From NCBI RefSeq assembly GCF_018417595.1, contig NZ_CP070982.1, forward strand, positions 3,678,001 to 3,742,000: a stretch of DNA of 64,000 nucleotides. The letters run 5' to 3'. The notes beneath the pieces are model-generated. The model did not search any database, was not told the DNA's origin, and saw only the letters and a program-made list of their open reading frames with translations. Numbering within the stretch: the first letter of the stretch is position 1; each line of letters starts with the position of its first letter. Source of the DNA: Pseudomonas entomophila. GTDB lineage: Bacteria > Pseudomonadota > Gammaproteobacteria > Pseudomonadales > Pseudomonadaceae. Positions 35,678 through 44,767 of this stretch are shown here, piece after piece. The position numbers and the translations under genes were made by a program.

Positions 35678-36589
35678 ATGGACAGCCTCAGCGGCTTCGT
35701 GGTTTTCAACCGGGTCGCCGAAACCCGCAGTTTCGTCGCGGCCGGGCAGTCGCTGGGCATCAGCGCCTCGGCGGTGGGCAAGCGTGTGGCGCGCCTGGAG
35801 GCCCGACTGGGCGTGCGCCTGTTCCACCGCAGCACCCGCAGCATCACCCTGACCGCCGAGGGCACGCTGTTCCTCGAGCGCAGCCGGCGCATCCTCGCAG
35901 AGATAGAGGCCACCGAGCAGGCGCTCTCGCAAGCCAGCGGCACGCCACGCGGGCGGCTGCGGGTCAGCCTGCCGCAGGTGACCGGGCTGGTGATGCCGGC
36001 ACTGGCCGAGTTCATGGCGCGCTATCCGGATATCGAGCTGGACCTGGATTTCAGCGACCGCATGGTGGACATCGTCGGTGAAGGCTTCGATGTGGTGATG
36101 CGCGGTGGCCAACCCCTGGATTCGCGCCTGAACGCCAAGTTCCTCGGGCACTTCCAGCATTGCCTGGTGGCTTCGCCGGAGTACCTGCGCGAGCGCGGCA
36201 CACCGCAGCACCCGCGCGAGCTGGGTCGGCACAGCTGCCTGCACTACCGCTTCCCCAGCACTGGCAAACTGGAAACCTGGCCGCTGCGCCGGGAACATCC
36301 CGAGCAGGACTACGAGATCCCCATTTCGATGGTCTGCAACCATGTCGAAACGCGGGTCTGTTTCGCCCTGAATCACCGCGGCATCACCTGCCTGCCGGAC
36401 TTCAACGTGCGCAAGGAACTGGCCAGCGGCAGCCTGGTGAGCGTGCTCGACAGCTTCATGGAGCGGCGCGGCAGCTTCTACCTGCTGTGGCCGTCGGGCC
36501 GGCAGATGCCACCGAAGCTGCGGGTGTTCATCGACTTCATGCTCGAGCGGGTGCTCCCCGCGACCCAGGTCAGCCGTACAGGTAGCTGA
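35678..36589 (+). CDS. LysR-family transcriptional regulator (divergent from the MFS exporter)
   Basis: 303 residues. The helix-turn-helix is at about 3-60 (LSGFVVFNRVAETRSFVAAGQSLGISASAVGKRVARLEARLGVRLF, HRSTRSITLT). The effector domain includes DFSDRMVDIVGEGFDVVMRGG and the long-loop pattern of the CrgA/DmlR group. AGGAGT precedes the ATG. It is divergent from the MFS exporter, which it probably controls. Its last 20 bases overlap the end of the convergent LysR gene. Confidence 0.9.
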   Translation: MDSLSGFVVFNRVAETRSFVAAGQSLGISASAVGKRVARLEARLGVRLFHRSTRSITLTAEGTLFLERSRRILAEIEATEQALSQASGTPRGRLRVSLPQVTGLVMPALAEFMARYPDIELDLDFSDRMVDIVGEGFDVVMRGGQPLDSRLNAKFLGHFQHCLVASPEYLRERGTPQHPRELGRHSCLHYRFPSTGKLETWPLRREHPEQDYEIPISMVCNHVETRVCFALNHRGITCLPDFNVRKELASGSLVSVLDSFMERRGSFYLLWPSGRQMPPKLRVFIDFMLERVLPATQVSRTGS

Positions 36590-37490
36590 TGTCCCGGTGC
36601 GGCAACGGCGGCACCTGGGCCAGCAGGAAGTCGCGCAATTTCTGCATCTGCCGCGCCTTCGGGCTGGACTTGAGCCAGGTCATGTAATAACCGTCGCCGG
36701 TGGCCACCGCGTGCGGGAAGGGGGTGATCAAGTTGCCAGCCGCCAGATCGGCGCTGGCCAGCACCAGGTCGACCACCGAGATGCCCAGGCCCTGCTGGGC
36801 CGCCGAAATACCCTGGTCGAGGGTGTCGAACACCTGGCCCTGGTCGATGCTGATATCCAGCGCGTCCATGCGCGCCAGCCAGCGCCGCCAGTCGCGCCGG
36901 TCCGGTGAAGGGTGCAGGAATTCGCAGTGCCTGAGCGCCGCCAGCTCCGGCGCGGGGCTGTCCAGGTACTCGGGATGACAGACCGGGATCAGCCATTCAT
37001 CGAACAGCTTCAGGTTCTCCACGTCCGCCGGGAAACGCCCGTTGCCCAGCAGGATGGCGCAGTCGTAGGGCTCGGAATAGAAATCCACCGCATCGATGTC
37101 CATCCACACACTCGACAACTGCACCGAACAGCTGTTGTCGACCTTCTTGAAGCCATCCAGGGCCCGCAGCAACCAGCGCACGGTCAACGTCGACGGTGCC
37201 TTCAGGCGCAGGCCGTAGCGGTCCTGGCGCAACAGGGCGCAGGCATTCTCGATGATCTTGAAGCCGACCTTGAGCTCCTGGGCCAGCAGCTGGCCGTGCT
37301 CGGTCAGGCGCAGCTTGGGGCCGCGGCGCTCGAACAGGTCGCAGCCGAACATGGCTTCCAGGGTCTTGATGTGGTGGCTGACCGCGCCCTGAGTGAGCGC
37401 CAACTCCTGCGCCGCGCGGGTGAAGGAACCGTAGCGCGAGGCCACTTCGAAAGCACGCAGGGCGTGCAGGGCTTGAATCCGTTCAGACAT
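36570..37490 (-). CDS. LysR-family transcriptional regulator, GcvA-like
   Basis: 306 residues from the ATG at 37490; a start six codons upstream has no ribosome-binding site. The DNA-binding region reads ALHALRAFEVASRYGSFTRAAQELALTQGAVSHHIKTLE, typical of the GcvA branch, and CDLFERRGPKLRLTEHG follows. The effector domain includes TVRWLLRALDGFKK and WMDIDAVDFYSEPYDCAILLG. It converges with the preceding LysR gene, with a 20-base overlap of the two 3' ends. Its targets may be the YqcI/YcgG-LysE genes upstream, which are transcribed the other way. Confidence 0.88.
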   Translation of the reverse strand: MSERIQALHALRAFEVASRYGSFTRAAQELALTQGAVSHHIKTLEAMFGCDLFERRGPKLRLTEHGQLLAQELKVGFKIIENACALLRQDRYGLRLKAPSTLTVRWLLRALDGFKKVDNSCSVQLSSVWMDIDAVDFYSEPYDCAILLGNGRFPADVENLKLFDEWLIPVCHPEYLDSPAPELAALRHCEFLHPSPDRRDWRRWLARMDALDISIDQGQVFDTLDQGISAAQQGLGISVVDLVLASADLAAGNLITPFPHAVATGDGYYMTWLKSSPKARQMQKLRDFLLAQVPPLPHRDISYLYG

Positions 37491-37661
37491 CGGCGCCGTC
37501 CAGAGCATGAGTGAGGCTAATAGTAGGTCATAGTTCCAGGCGTTTTACAACGCCGGAGCCATCTCTGAAAATGCCGGTAAATAACAATTACATATAGCCC
37601 AATCGCTCGACTAATACGGAAAAGTTATTTAACGCTGCATTTGGATATACCTGGGGAAATC

Positions 37662-38438
37662 ATGTTTACGGGTTATGGAAACTGCTACCGCCTGGATGCG
37701 CTAGAGCTGGCCGATGAACATGTGCAGAACAGACACCACTGGACGCACAAGACCATAGAACATTTCAAGGAAACCCTCGCCCACCCCGACTTCCCGTGCC
37801 TGTTCGGGCGCAAGGCGGTCACCGCGCGCACCTGCCACATCATCTTCGCCCGGGCGCAGCAACTGGCCGACGACATCGCCCGGGGGCTGGCCGACTACGT
37901 CCGCACCGTCGAACCGCTACCGATCAAACAGCGCATCGGCCATCCGCTGCTGGTGTTCCTCGAGACCGCGCCGGACACCACGCTGAGCGATCAACAGGCC
38001 CTGGCCTGGGATGTGCTGCGCCAAGTCCATGCCCGCGACCCGCAACCCTGGCCTGAAGCCGTCCCACAGGACCCGCACGACGCGCACTGGTCGTTCTGCT
38101 TCGCCGGCATGCCGTTGTTCATCAACATGAGTTTTCCCGGCCATCAACAGATGAAGAGCCGCAACCTGGGCAAGCATATCGCCTTCGTCGTCAACGCCCG
38201 CGAGAGCTTCGACGAAGTCGCCAGCGCCCAGACCGAAAGCGGCCAGCGCATTCGCGCACGCATCCGCGACCGGGTCCGTCACTACAACGACGGCGTGATG
38301 CCGGACACCCTCGGCTTCTTCGGCCACGGCGACAACTTCGAATGGAAACAGTACCAACTGCAGGAGCCCGGCTCGCTGAACCCCGCGCGTTGCCCGTTCC
38401 ATACACAAGCAACAACTGACTCACTGATCGAGAACTGA
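37662..38438 (+). CDS. YqcI/YcgG-family protein
   Basis: 258 residues from the internal ATG at 37662, which has GGGGA six bases upstream; the upstream TTG is less likely. The family pattern is seen in HPDFPCLFGRKAVTARTCHIIF, near-central LLVFLETAP, DAHWSFCFAGMPLFINMSFPGH, and the distal LGFFGHGDNFEWKQYQL. From memory, some members are heme-dependent N-oxygenases acting on guanidine or amine groups in natural-product pathways, so an N-hydroxylase is possible. It is two bases from a LysE exporter. The exact reaction is not known. Confidence 0.75.
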   Translation: MFTGYGNCYRLDALELADEHVQNRHHWTHKTIEHFKETLAHPDFPCLFGRKAVTARTCHIIFARAQQLADDIARGLADYVRTVEPLPIKQRIGHPLLVFLETAPDTTLSDQQALAWDVLRQVHARDPQPWPEAVPQDPHDAHWSFCFAGMPLFINMSFPGHQQMKSRNLGKHIAFVVNARESFDEVASAQTESGQRIRARIRDRVRHYNDGVMPDTLGFFGHGDNFEWKQYQLQEPGSLNPARCPFHTQATTDSLIEN

Positions 38439-38440
38439 AC

Positions 38441-39064
38441 GTGAATACCGCACTGACCGCCACCTACGCCCTCACCGTCCTGCTGCTGATCGCCACCCCA
38501 GGCCCGGTGGTGGCACTGATCGTCAACACCGCCGCCGCCTCCGGCTCGCGCAAGGCCCTGTTCACCGCCGTCGGCACCAACTGGGCGTCACTGGTGCTGA
38601 TCGGCGCCGCCGCCTGGATCATCATGACCAGCGCGGCCATCGACAAGGCCTGGCTCAACGGCATGAGCCTGCTGGGTTGCCTGTTCATCGGCTACATCGC
38701 CGTGGGCACCCTGCGCGAGGCCCTGCAGGCACCGGTCGAAACCGCCCCCAGCACGGTGCCGACAGGCCGTGGCGGCCTGGTCCAAGGGTTCATGGTGGGC
38801 ATCTCCAACCCCAAGGACATCATCTTCTTCATCTCCTTCTTCCCACAGTTCATCCAGATCACCGAGTCGTTCAGCAAAAGCATGGTGGTGCTGTCGCTGC
38901 TGTGGGTCGCCATCGATTTCGCCGTGCTCAGCCTGTACATCTTCGCCATCGGCAAGATCGCCTCGCAGCGCAGCAGCCGGCTGATCAGCCTGGCCTCGGG
39001 GGTCGCGCTGCTGCTCATCGCCATCGTCGGCCTGGGCTACAACCTCAGGGAACTGGCGGCCTGA
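38441..39064 (+). CDS. LysE/RhtB-family exporter
   Basis: 207 residues with six hydrophobic segments. The GTG start is two bases after the YqcI/YcgG stop, so the two are co-translated. Family marks are LLLIATPGPVVALIVNTAAASGSRKALFTAVGTNWASL near the start and GLVQGFMVGISNPKDIIFFISFFPQF in the middle. LysE-type carriers export basic or neutral amino acids and related amines. The pairing suggests it removes the substrate or product of the preceding enzyme. Confidence 0.88.
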   Translation: MNTALTATYALTVLLLIATPGPVVALIVNTAAASGSRKALFTAVGTNWASLVLIGAAAWIIMTSAAIDKAWLNGMSLLGCLFIGYIAVGTLREALQAPVETAPSTVPTGRGGLVQGFMVGISNPKDIIFFISFFPQFIQITESFSKSMVVLSLLWVAIDFAVLSLYIFAIGKIASQRSSRLISLASGVALLLIAIVGLGYNLRELAA

Positions 39065-39093
39065 GCCCATTGCCCATCAACCCAGGAGCGCCC

Positions 39094-40188
39094 ATGACGA
39101 TCCTCGACACCTCAGTGGCAGACCCCATGGGCAGCACCCATCCCCTGCAGCACGACTACCAGCGCTTCCTCCAGCTGGGCAGCCGGCGCATTCCGCACAC
39201 ACTCTACGTGCATGAACGCGGCTACCGCTCCGGCACCATCAACACCGACGCCCTGGGCATGCGCTACAGCCATTTCGCCGGCAAGCGCTTCTCGGTCGCC
39301 GAGCGCGGTGGCCTGGCGCGGGTCAACCTGCTGGTGGGCGGCTCGACCGCGATGGGCATCGGCGCCAGCTCCGACGAACACACGGTGGCCTCTTACCTCT
39401 CGCTGCTGACCGGCGAGATCTGGCTGAACCTGGCCGGCTGCGGGCTCAACGCCACCCAGGAGCTGCTGATGTTCCTCACCCACCAGCACCGCTTCGGCCA
39501 GATTGGCCATGTCGTGGTGTTCAGCGGGCTGAACACGCTGGCCCAGGAAACGCTGGGCGAGATAATGACCAGCGCGCAAGCTGCGCAAACCGGCCAACAG
39601 GACTACTTCAACCGCTTCCACGAAGGTGTTCAGCCCACCGAGGAACCACGCCGCGAGTCATTGTGGCAACGCCTGGGCCACGCCCTTGCGCCGCGCCGCC
39701 CGGGCCCCTGCCCCGCACTGGAACCGGTGTCCAGCCCGGACAAGCGCCTGATCCGCGCCGCCGACAGCATCGGCCGCACACTGCGCCAGTGGGACCGCCT
39801 GCTGGCCGACGGCCACACCACCCTGACCTTCATCCTCCAACCCCTGCTGCCCTGGTGCAGGGAAGCGCTACCGGCCGGCGAGCAGGCCATGCTCGAACGG
39901 CTCGAACAACAGCCGTCCAATTTCGATCGCCTCATCGATGGCGCCTTCGACAGCCAGTTGCACATGGCCTTCTTCCGCCGCATCAAAAGCCAGGCCGACC
40001 CAGTCTCTTGCTACGACATGAACAGCATGCTCAGCAGCTCGCCGGTGTTCGCTGAAAGCCTGTTCGCCGACCGCCTGCACTTCAACGACCTGGGCAACAA
40101 CGCCCTGGCCAAGGTGATCACCGCCAAACTTGGCCTGGCCCAGGAAAAATACGCCCAGCGCAAGGTCACACCAATCAAGCTCGTCTGA
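39094..40188 (+). CDS. SGNH-hydrolase-like protein of unknown function
   Basis: 364 residues; AGGAG lies seven bases before the ATG. An SGNH-like layout is visible: VNLLVGGSTAMGIGASSDEHTVASYLSLLTG (block I and the start of the catalytic helix), LNLAGCGLNATQELLMFL, VVVFSGLNTLA, and near the end FADRLHFNDLGNNALAKVI, where the Asp and His of a catalytic pair could sit. There is no signal peptide, so it is probably cytoplasmic. It is 29 bases after lysE and probably in the same unit, suggesting an acyl- or ester-modifying role in a small pathway. Family assignment is tentative. Confidence 0.6.
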   Translation: MTILDTSVADPMGSTHPLQHDYQRFLQLGSRRIPHTLYVHERGYRSGTINTDALGMRYSHFAGKRFSVAERGGLARVNLLVGGSTAMGIGASSDEHTVASYLSLLTGEIWLNLAGCGLNATQELLMFLTHQHRFGQIGHVVVFSGLNTLAQETLGEIMTSAQAAQTGQQDYFNRFHEGVQPTEEPRRESLWQRLGHALAPRRPGPCPALEPVSSPDKRLIRAADSIGRTLRQWDRLLADGHTTLTFILQPLLPWCREALPAGEQAMLERLEQQPSNFDRLIDGAFDSQLHMAFFRRIKSQADPVSCYDMNSMLSSSPVFAESLFADRLHFNDLGNNALAKVITAKLGLAQEKYAQRKVTPIKLV

Positions 40189-40281
40189 TCAGGAATTCCC
40201 TGACTATCGTCGAGCACACTCAGGTGGATAGAATAGGCCGGTCATCGCTCCTGATCCGCCTGAGGCACCCGCGCACCTGTC

Positions 40282-41019
40282 ATGACCATCGAAGCCGCCC
40301 CCAAGCGCCGTAGCACCCACGCAGCCGTGTTGCCGCTGCTGCTGACCTCCTTCGCTGCGCAGGCGCTCGACGTGAGCATCGACCCGCATGCCGACCTGCT
40401 CTATCGCCAGGCCCTCCCCTTGCTGGAGCAGGCCGACAACCAGGCCGACACGGCCAGCCCCCTGCGTACCAGCGCCGGCGACCCGGAACTCAGCCGCCAG
40501 GGCCAGGCCCTGGCCCGTACCCTGCCCACCGCAGTGGCGTTGCTGAAGAAGTCCGTCGCCCTCGACCACCCGGTGGCCCAGTATCGCCTGGCCCTGTACT
40601 ACACCACCTATCTACCTGCCGGGCAGATCGCCGATGCCGCCTGCCCGCTGCTCGAAGCCAGCCTCAAGCAGGGGTTCGCGCCACCGGCCCTGGCCATCGC
40701 CCGCTGGTGCTCGGCCTACAGCGCCAGCCCCGCCTACCGCCAGGCGCTGGAGGCGATCCCCAGCATGGCCACCCTCTACGCGCCCTACTATCCCCAGCCG
40801 GCAACGCACCTGGCTTGCAGCCGCAGCCGGCCGCAAGGGTTGGAAATGCAGTGGGGGCGCCAGCGTGATTACCAGGCCGAGGTCTACCGCCTGCTCGGCG
40901 AACTGGACCCGCCACATCGCCAGGCGCTGATGCAGAAGGCCATAGACATCAATGGCTGTGCCGCGGCGCAGCAACGCCTGGTAGGCGCCGGCTTGCCGGC
41001 GAACACGGCACCTCGGTAA
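40282..41019 (+). CDS. Secreted Sel1/TPR-like repeat protein
   Basis: 245 residues with a signal-like N-terminus ending AAQALD near residue 30. The body is helical with Sel1-like repeats: TAVALLKKSVALDHPVAQYRLALYY and ADAACPLLEASLKQGFAPPALAIARWC. Four cysteines suggest periplasmic disulfides. No enzyme motif is seen. The ribosome-binding site is weak, and no operon partner is evident. A periplasmic binding or scaffold protein is inferred. Confidence 0.6.
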   Translation: MTIEAAPKRRSTHAAVLPLLLTSFAAQALDVSIDPHADLLYRQALPLLEQADNQADTASPLRTSAGDPELSRQGQALARTLPTAVALLKKSVALDHPVAQYRLALYYTTYLPAGQIADAACPLLEASLKQGFAPPALAIARWCSAYSASPAYRQALEAIPSMATLYAPYYPQPATHLACSRSRPQGLEMQWGRQRDYQAEVYRLLGELDPPHRQALMQKAIDINGCAAAQQRLVGAGLPANTAPR

Positions 41020-41046
41020 TCGGCTTCGCCGATTTGCCACGCCCTC

Positions 41047-41117
41047 TGTAGGAGCGGCTTCAGCCGCGATCACCCGCGAAGCGGGTGCCAGGCAGCGCGG
41101 CTGAAGCCGCCCCCGCA
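41047..41117. repeat. REP-type inverted repeat, shortened copy
   Basis: The left arm TGTAGGAGCGGCTTCAGCCG is intact. The right arm is altered to GGCTGAAGCCGCCCCCGCAG, and the centre is shorter than in other copies. Confidence 0.8.
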
Positions 41118-41198
41118 GAACAAACAAGCAAGATCGTTCAAGCCAGCCCCTCGCCGCTCTGGCATGCTGGCCAGCCCTGTCGAGCCGTTGCCTTGCCC

Positions 41199-41897
41199 AT
41201 GTCCAGCCCGCCCGTTGCCCGCCACGCCTTCCTCAAAGGCGCCATCGCCATCCTGCCACTGTCCCTGGCCGTCGCCCCCTGGGGCCTGCTCGCCGGTTCC
41301 ATGGCCATCGAGGCCAACCTCAGCGCCTGGGAGGGCCAGGGCCTGTCGGCCATCGTCTTCGCCGGCGCCGCGCAACTGGTGGCCATTGGCATGCTCAAGG
41401 GCGGCGCCAACCTGTTCTCGATCCTGCTCACCACCCTCCTGCTGACCTCGCAGCACCTGCTGTACGGGCTGTCGATGCGCCCGGTGATGTCCGGCCTGCC
41501 GACCCGCTGGCGGCTGGGCCTGGGTTTCCTGCTCACCGATGAATTCTTCGCCCTCACCAGCCACCACGACCAGCAGCAGTTCAACCGCTGGTACGCGCTG
41601 GGCGTGGGCCTGACGTTCTATGTGGCGTGGAACCTGTTCACCCTGGCCGGCATCGTCCTCGGCCAGAACATCCCGCACCTGGACCAACTGGGCCTGGACT
41701 TCTCCATTGTCGCCACCTTCGTCGCGCTGATCGCGCCGCTGGTGCGCAACCTGCCGACCGTGGTGTGCGTGGCGGTGTCGCTGTTCTGCTCGGTACTGTT
41801 CAGCTACTGGCACTGGGAAACCGCCCTGGTAGCCGCCGGCCTGCTGGGCATGGCTGCCGGCTTCGTCTGCCAGAAATTCTCCGGAGGCCGCTCATGA
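41199..41897 (+). CDS. azlC: AzlC-family branched-chain amino acid exporter subunit
   Basis: 232 residues with about eight hydrophobic segments. The ATG at 41199 begins the conserved FLKGAIAILPLSLAVAPWGLLAGSMAI segment. IVFAGAAQLVAIGMLKGGANLFSILLTTLLLTSQHLLYGLSM is the defining block. With AzlD it forms an inner-membrane exporter of branched-chain or related amino acids. It overlaps azlD by four bases. The AraC gene at the end of the unit probably controls it. Confidence 0.9.
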   Translation: MSSPPVARHAFLKGAIAILPLSLAVAPWGLLAGSMAIEANLSAWEGQGLSAIVFAGAAQLVAIGMLKGGANLFSILLTTLLLTSQHLLYGLSMRPVMSGLPTRWRLGLGFLLTDEFFALTSHHDQQQFNRWYALGVGLTFYVAWNLFTLAGIVLGQNIPHLDQLGLDFSIVATFVALIAPLVRNLPTVVCVAVSLFCSVLFSYWHWETALVAAGLLGMAAGFVCQKFSGGRS

Positions 41898-42208
41898 TCT
41901 GGCTGCTGATCTTCGCCATGGGCGCGGTGGTGTTCCTCAACCGCTACGCCTTCCTCGAACCGCGCCTGCCGCTGCGTCTGAGTTCCAACGCGCGGCAGTT
42001 CCTCGGTTTCGCCGTGCCCGGCATGCTCACGGCAATTTGCGGCCCGATCATCTTCCTGCCCGGCCACCAGCTCGACCTCAGCCCGCTCAACCCCTACCTG
42101 CTAGGGTCACTGGTGGCCATCACCCTGGTGCTGTTGACCCGCAGCGTGTTGCTGAGCATGCTGGCAAGCATGCTGATCTTCTTCCTCCTGCGCAGCTGGC
42201 TGGCATGA
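41894..42208 (+). CDS. azlD: AzlD-family small membrane partner
   Basis: 104 residues with four hydrophobic segments. NRYAFLEPRLPLRLSSNARQFLGFAVPGMLTAI is the family pattern. It is the small partner that forms the exporter with AzlC. ATGA overlaps join it to azlC upstream and to the AraC gene downstream, so the three are translationally coupled. Confidence 0.9.
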   Translation: MIWLLIFAMGAVVFLNRYAFLEPRLPLRLSSNARQFLGFAVPGMLTAICGPIIFLPGHQLDLSPLNPYLLGSLVAITLVLLTRSVLLSMLASMLIFFLLRSWLA

Positions 42209-43041
42209 GCACGCCCCTGCGCGAACAGGCCCACCTGTGGCAGGCACCCGCCCTCGGCGACGTCGAGATGCTGCACGCCCGCTACATCCAGCAGCGTTTT
42301 GCCCCGCACGTGCATGAAGGCTATGTGTTCACGGTGATCGAGTCCGGCGCCCAGCGTTTCTGGCACCGCGGTAGCGAGCACCTGGCACCGGTGGGCAGCA
42401 TGGTGCTGATCAACCCCGACGAGCTGCACACCGGCGCCACCGCCCACGAGGCCGGCTGGCGCTATCGCGGTTTCTATCCCGAGCATGAGCGAGTCACGGG
42501 TGTGCTCGACGAGTTGGAGCTGGGCCGCCATGGCCTGCCCAGGTTCAAGGACAGCGTGATCCAGGACCCGGCCCTGGCCGCGGCGTTCAGCCAGTTGCAC
42601 CAGCTTTCCGAGAGCAACGCCAGCGCCCTGGAGCAACAGACCGCCTGGCGCCATGCGGTGCTCGCCCTGGTGCAGCGCCACGGCCATTGCGCCGAGCCCG
42701 CCGCCCCCGGCAACGAACCGCTGGCCGTGGCCCGCGCCCGTGAACTGTTGGAGAGCCAGCTGGCCGAGCCGCCGTCGCTCGAGGCCCTGGCGGCGGCGGT
42801 GAACCTCTCCCCGTTTCATTTCGCCCGGGTGTTCCGCCAGGCCACCGGCCTGCCGCCCCACGCCTGGCTCAAGCAGCGGCGCCTGGCCCGCGCGCGGGAG
42901 TTTCTGAGAAGTGGCCTGCCTGCGCTGGAAGTCGCCCTGGCCCTGGGCTTTGCCGATCAAAGCCACCTCACCCGCCAGTTCAAGCAAGCCTATGGCGTGA
43001 CGCCGGGAGCCTACCGGCAGGCCTGCCTGAACCTGGCGTAA
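42205..43041 (+). CDS. AraC-family regulator of the azlCD unit
   Basis: 278 residues. The N-terminal cupin-like sensor domain (residues about 20-90) has HVHEGYVFTVIESG and INPDELHTGA. The C-terminal domain (about 175-275) has two helix-turn-helix motifs: LEALAAAVNLSPFHFARVFRQATGLPPHAWLKQRRLARAREFL and VALALGFADQSHLTRQFKQAYGVTPGAYR. It overlaps azlD by four bases. The arrangement suggests it senses an amino acid and controls the exporter. Confidence 0.9.
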   Translation: MSTPLREQAHLWQAPALGDVEMLHARYIQQRFAPHVHEGYVFTVIESGAQRFWHRGSEHLAPVGSMVLINPDELHTGATAHEAGWRYRGFYPEHERVTGVLDELELGRHGLPRFKDSVIQDPALAAAFSQLHQLSESNASALEQQTAWRHAVLALVQRHGHCAEPAAPGNEPLAVARARELLESQLAEPPSLEALAAAVNLSPFHFARVFRQATGLPPHAWLKQRRLARAREFLRSGLPALEVALALGFADQSHLTRQFKQAYGVTPGAYRQACLNLA

Positions 43042-43100
43042 CCCGCCTGCATGCCCTCACGCCACTGCTACACTCAAATGGCTGAATGGAGGATCGCGTC

Positions 43101-43328
43101 ATGTCCGAACGAGAAATCACCACGCTCCTGTCGCTGATGAGCCAGCGCCAGGCCTGCCTGAGCAGTGCCTGCAAGGAGATCGCCGACTGGATCGACCGCC
43201 AGGGCGACATACCCGCCGCCGGCAAGATCCGCGCCAGCCTCAAGGCGCTGGAGGCCGACGAAGCCCAGGTGCGCAAGACCCTGACCTCGCTGAACATCGA
43301 ACGGCCGCTGCCACGCTTCCGTAGCTGA
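43101..43328 (+). CDS. Small helical protein of unknown function
   Basis: 75 residues from the ATG at 43101, chosen because GGAGGA lies seven bases upstream. Predicted to be two long helices with two cysteines (RQACLSSACKEIADWID) and a basic end. No signal peptide. No family recognised. It stands alone between the AraC gene and a REP repeat. Confidence 0.6.
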   Translation: MSEREITTLLSLMSQRQACLSSACKEIADWIDRQGDIPAAGKIRASLKALEADEAQVRKTLTSLNIERPLPRFRS

Positions 43329-43358
43329 CCGTCGGACCGGGATTTACACCCCCTTCCC

Positions 43359-43443
43359 TGTAGGAGCGGCTTCAGCCGCGATGCAGGCGACGCGGTGTAT
43401 TGCACCCGCCTCGCGGCTGATCGCGGCTGAAGCCGCTCCTACA
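43359..43443. repeat. REP-type inverted repeat
   Basis: TGTAGGAGCGGCTTCAGCCG arms facing each other; same class as at 6358. It lies between convergent genes. Confidence 0.9.
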
Positions 43444-43485
43444 GGGATGGCGCAGGGCTCAAGCTGGTGGTACCAGCGCAGTCGG

Positions 43486-43965
43486 TCAGTGGTTCATGTG
43501 CATATGGTCGTGCCCGCCGCTCTCGGCAGTCAGCGCACGCACCGGCGCCTGCACCTGCACGGTCTCCTTCGCGCCCTTGGCATCCTCGATGGTCAGCGTC
43601 AGCGCTACCTGCTCACCTTCCTTCACCTGCTGGTTCAGGCCCATCAGCATCACGTGCAGGCCATTCGGGTCCAGCTTCACCGCCTTGCCGGCCGGCAGCT
43701 CGACCGCCTTGACCTCACGCATGCCCATCACATCGCCGTTCATGGTCATCTCGTGCACCTGCACGGTCTTGGCCACGGGCGAAGCCACGCCCACCAGCTT
43801 GCTGTCGCTGCTGGCGGTGAGGGTCATGAAGGCACCGGTGGACTGCTGGTGCGGCACGCTGGCGCGCACCCAGGCATCGCTCGCGGTGGTCTGGGCCAGG
43901 GCCGGCAGGGCCAGGCTCATCAGGGCCAGGGCGGCCAGGCCGCGCTTGATCGGTTGCATCGACAT
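43486..43965 (-). CDS. Periplasmic copper chaperone PCu(A)C
   Basis: 159 residues. Signal peptide at about 1-25 ending ALAQ. The copper-binding motif H-x-M-x10-M-x21-H-x-M is traced by VHEMTMNGDVMGM through LDPNGLHVMLMGL. The C-terminus adds HDHMHMNH, a second metal-binding tail. PCu(A)C delivers Cu(I) to the CuA or CuB site of cytochrome oxidase, together with SCO. Its ATG follows directly after the SCO stop codon, and GGAG lies nine bases upstream, so the pair is one unit. Confidence 0.92.
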   Translation of the reverse strand: MSMQPIKRGLAALALMSLALPALAQTTASDAWVRASVPHQQSTGAFMTLTASSDSKLVGVASPVAKTVQVHEMTMNGDVMGMREVKAVELPAGKAVKLDPNGLHVMLMGLNQQVKEGEQVALTLTIEDAKGAKETVQVQAPVRALTAESGGHDHMHMNH

Positions 43966-44574
43966 TCAGCAGATCTCCATCAGGGTGACCAGGTCTTCGG
44001 CGCATTCCTTGGCGTTCAGGGAATGGCCCAGGCTCAGGCGCAGGGTGCCACGCGTATCGTAGACGTAGCTGGTGGACGAGTGAGAGATGGTGTAGGTGTC
44101 GCCGGCCGGAACCTTTTCGTAGAACACCTTGAATTCCTTGGCCACCTCGGCGATTTCCTCGGGGGTGCCGGTCAGGGCGACGATCGACGGGTCGAAAGCC
44201 TTGACGTAGGCGTCGAGCACCTCGGGGGTGTCGCGCTCAGGGTCCAGGGTGATCAACACCGGCTGGAACAGGTCGCGGTCACGGCCCCTGAGTATCTTGC
44301 GGATCTGCGCCACGCGCGCCAGCGCGGTCGGGCAGACCGCCGGGCACTGGGTGAAACCGAAGAAGATCATCGGCATCGAGCCGTAGAAGCTCGACAGGGT
44401 GCGCTCGTTGCCTTGAGTATCCTTGAGCTTGAATTTGCGCCCGAGGATTTCGTTGCTCATGTTCTTGCCGTACTTGAAGTCCAGGCCGCGTGCCGGGCTG
44501 CAGCCCGCCAACAAACCAAGCCCCAGTACGCCCATCCCGGCGACGACCGCGCGCCGGGTCAACAGATCAGTCAT
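43966..44574 (-). CDS. SCO1/SenC-family copper/redox protein
   Basis: 202 residues from the ATG at 44574 (AAAGGA eight bases upstream). Lipoprotein signal with lipobox LLAGC near residue 25. The thioredoxin-like domain has FFGFTQCPAVCPTALARVAQI with the CxxxC metal/redox pair, and ISHSSTSYVYD supplies the conserved histidine. SCO proteins mature the CuA centre of cytochrome c oxidase. It is followed without a gap by the PCu(A)C gene. Confidence 0.92.
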   Translation of the reverse strand: MTDLLTRRAVVAGMGVLGLGLLAGCSPARGLDFKYGKNMSNEILGRKFKLKDTQGNERTLSSFYGSMPMIFFGFTQCPAVCPTALARVAQIRKILRGRDRDLFQPVLITLDPERDTPEVLDAYVKAFDPSIVALTGTPEEIAEVAKEFKVFYEKVPAGDTYTISHSSTSYVYDTRGTLRLSLGHSLNAKECAEDLVTLMEIC

Positions 44575-44767
44575 GGAACCATCCTTTACAGGGAAGGTGC
44601 CGGCCCTTGGGGCGGGCCGAGCGAAAACCGGCGCATTCTGGCATGCCCCCCCCCGAGCATCTACCAGACCTGGCGAGGATCTGGCTGCAGCCCTTTGAAT
44701 CCGGGGCGCGACCGGTTGTCGCAGGGATTGAATCCGTAACAGTTTGTTGCTAGGGATCAATGAAACT

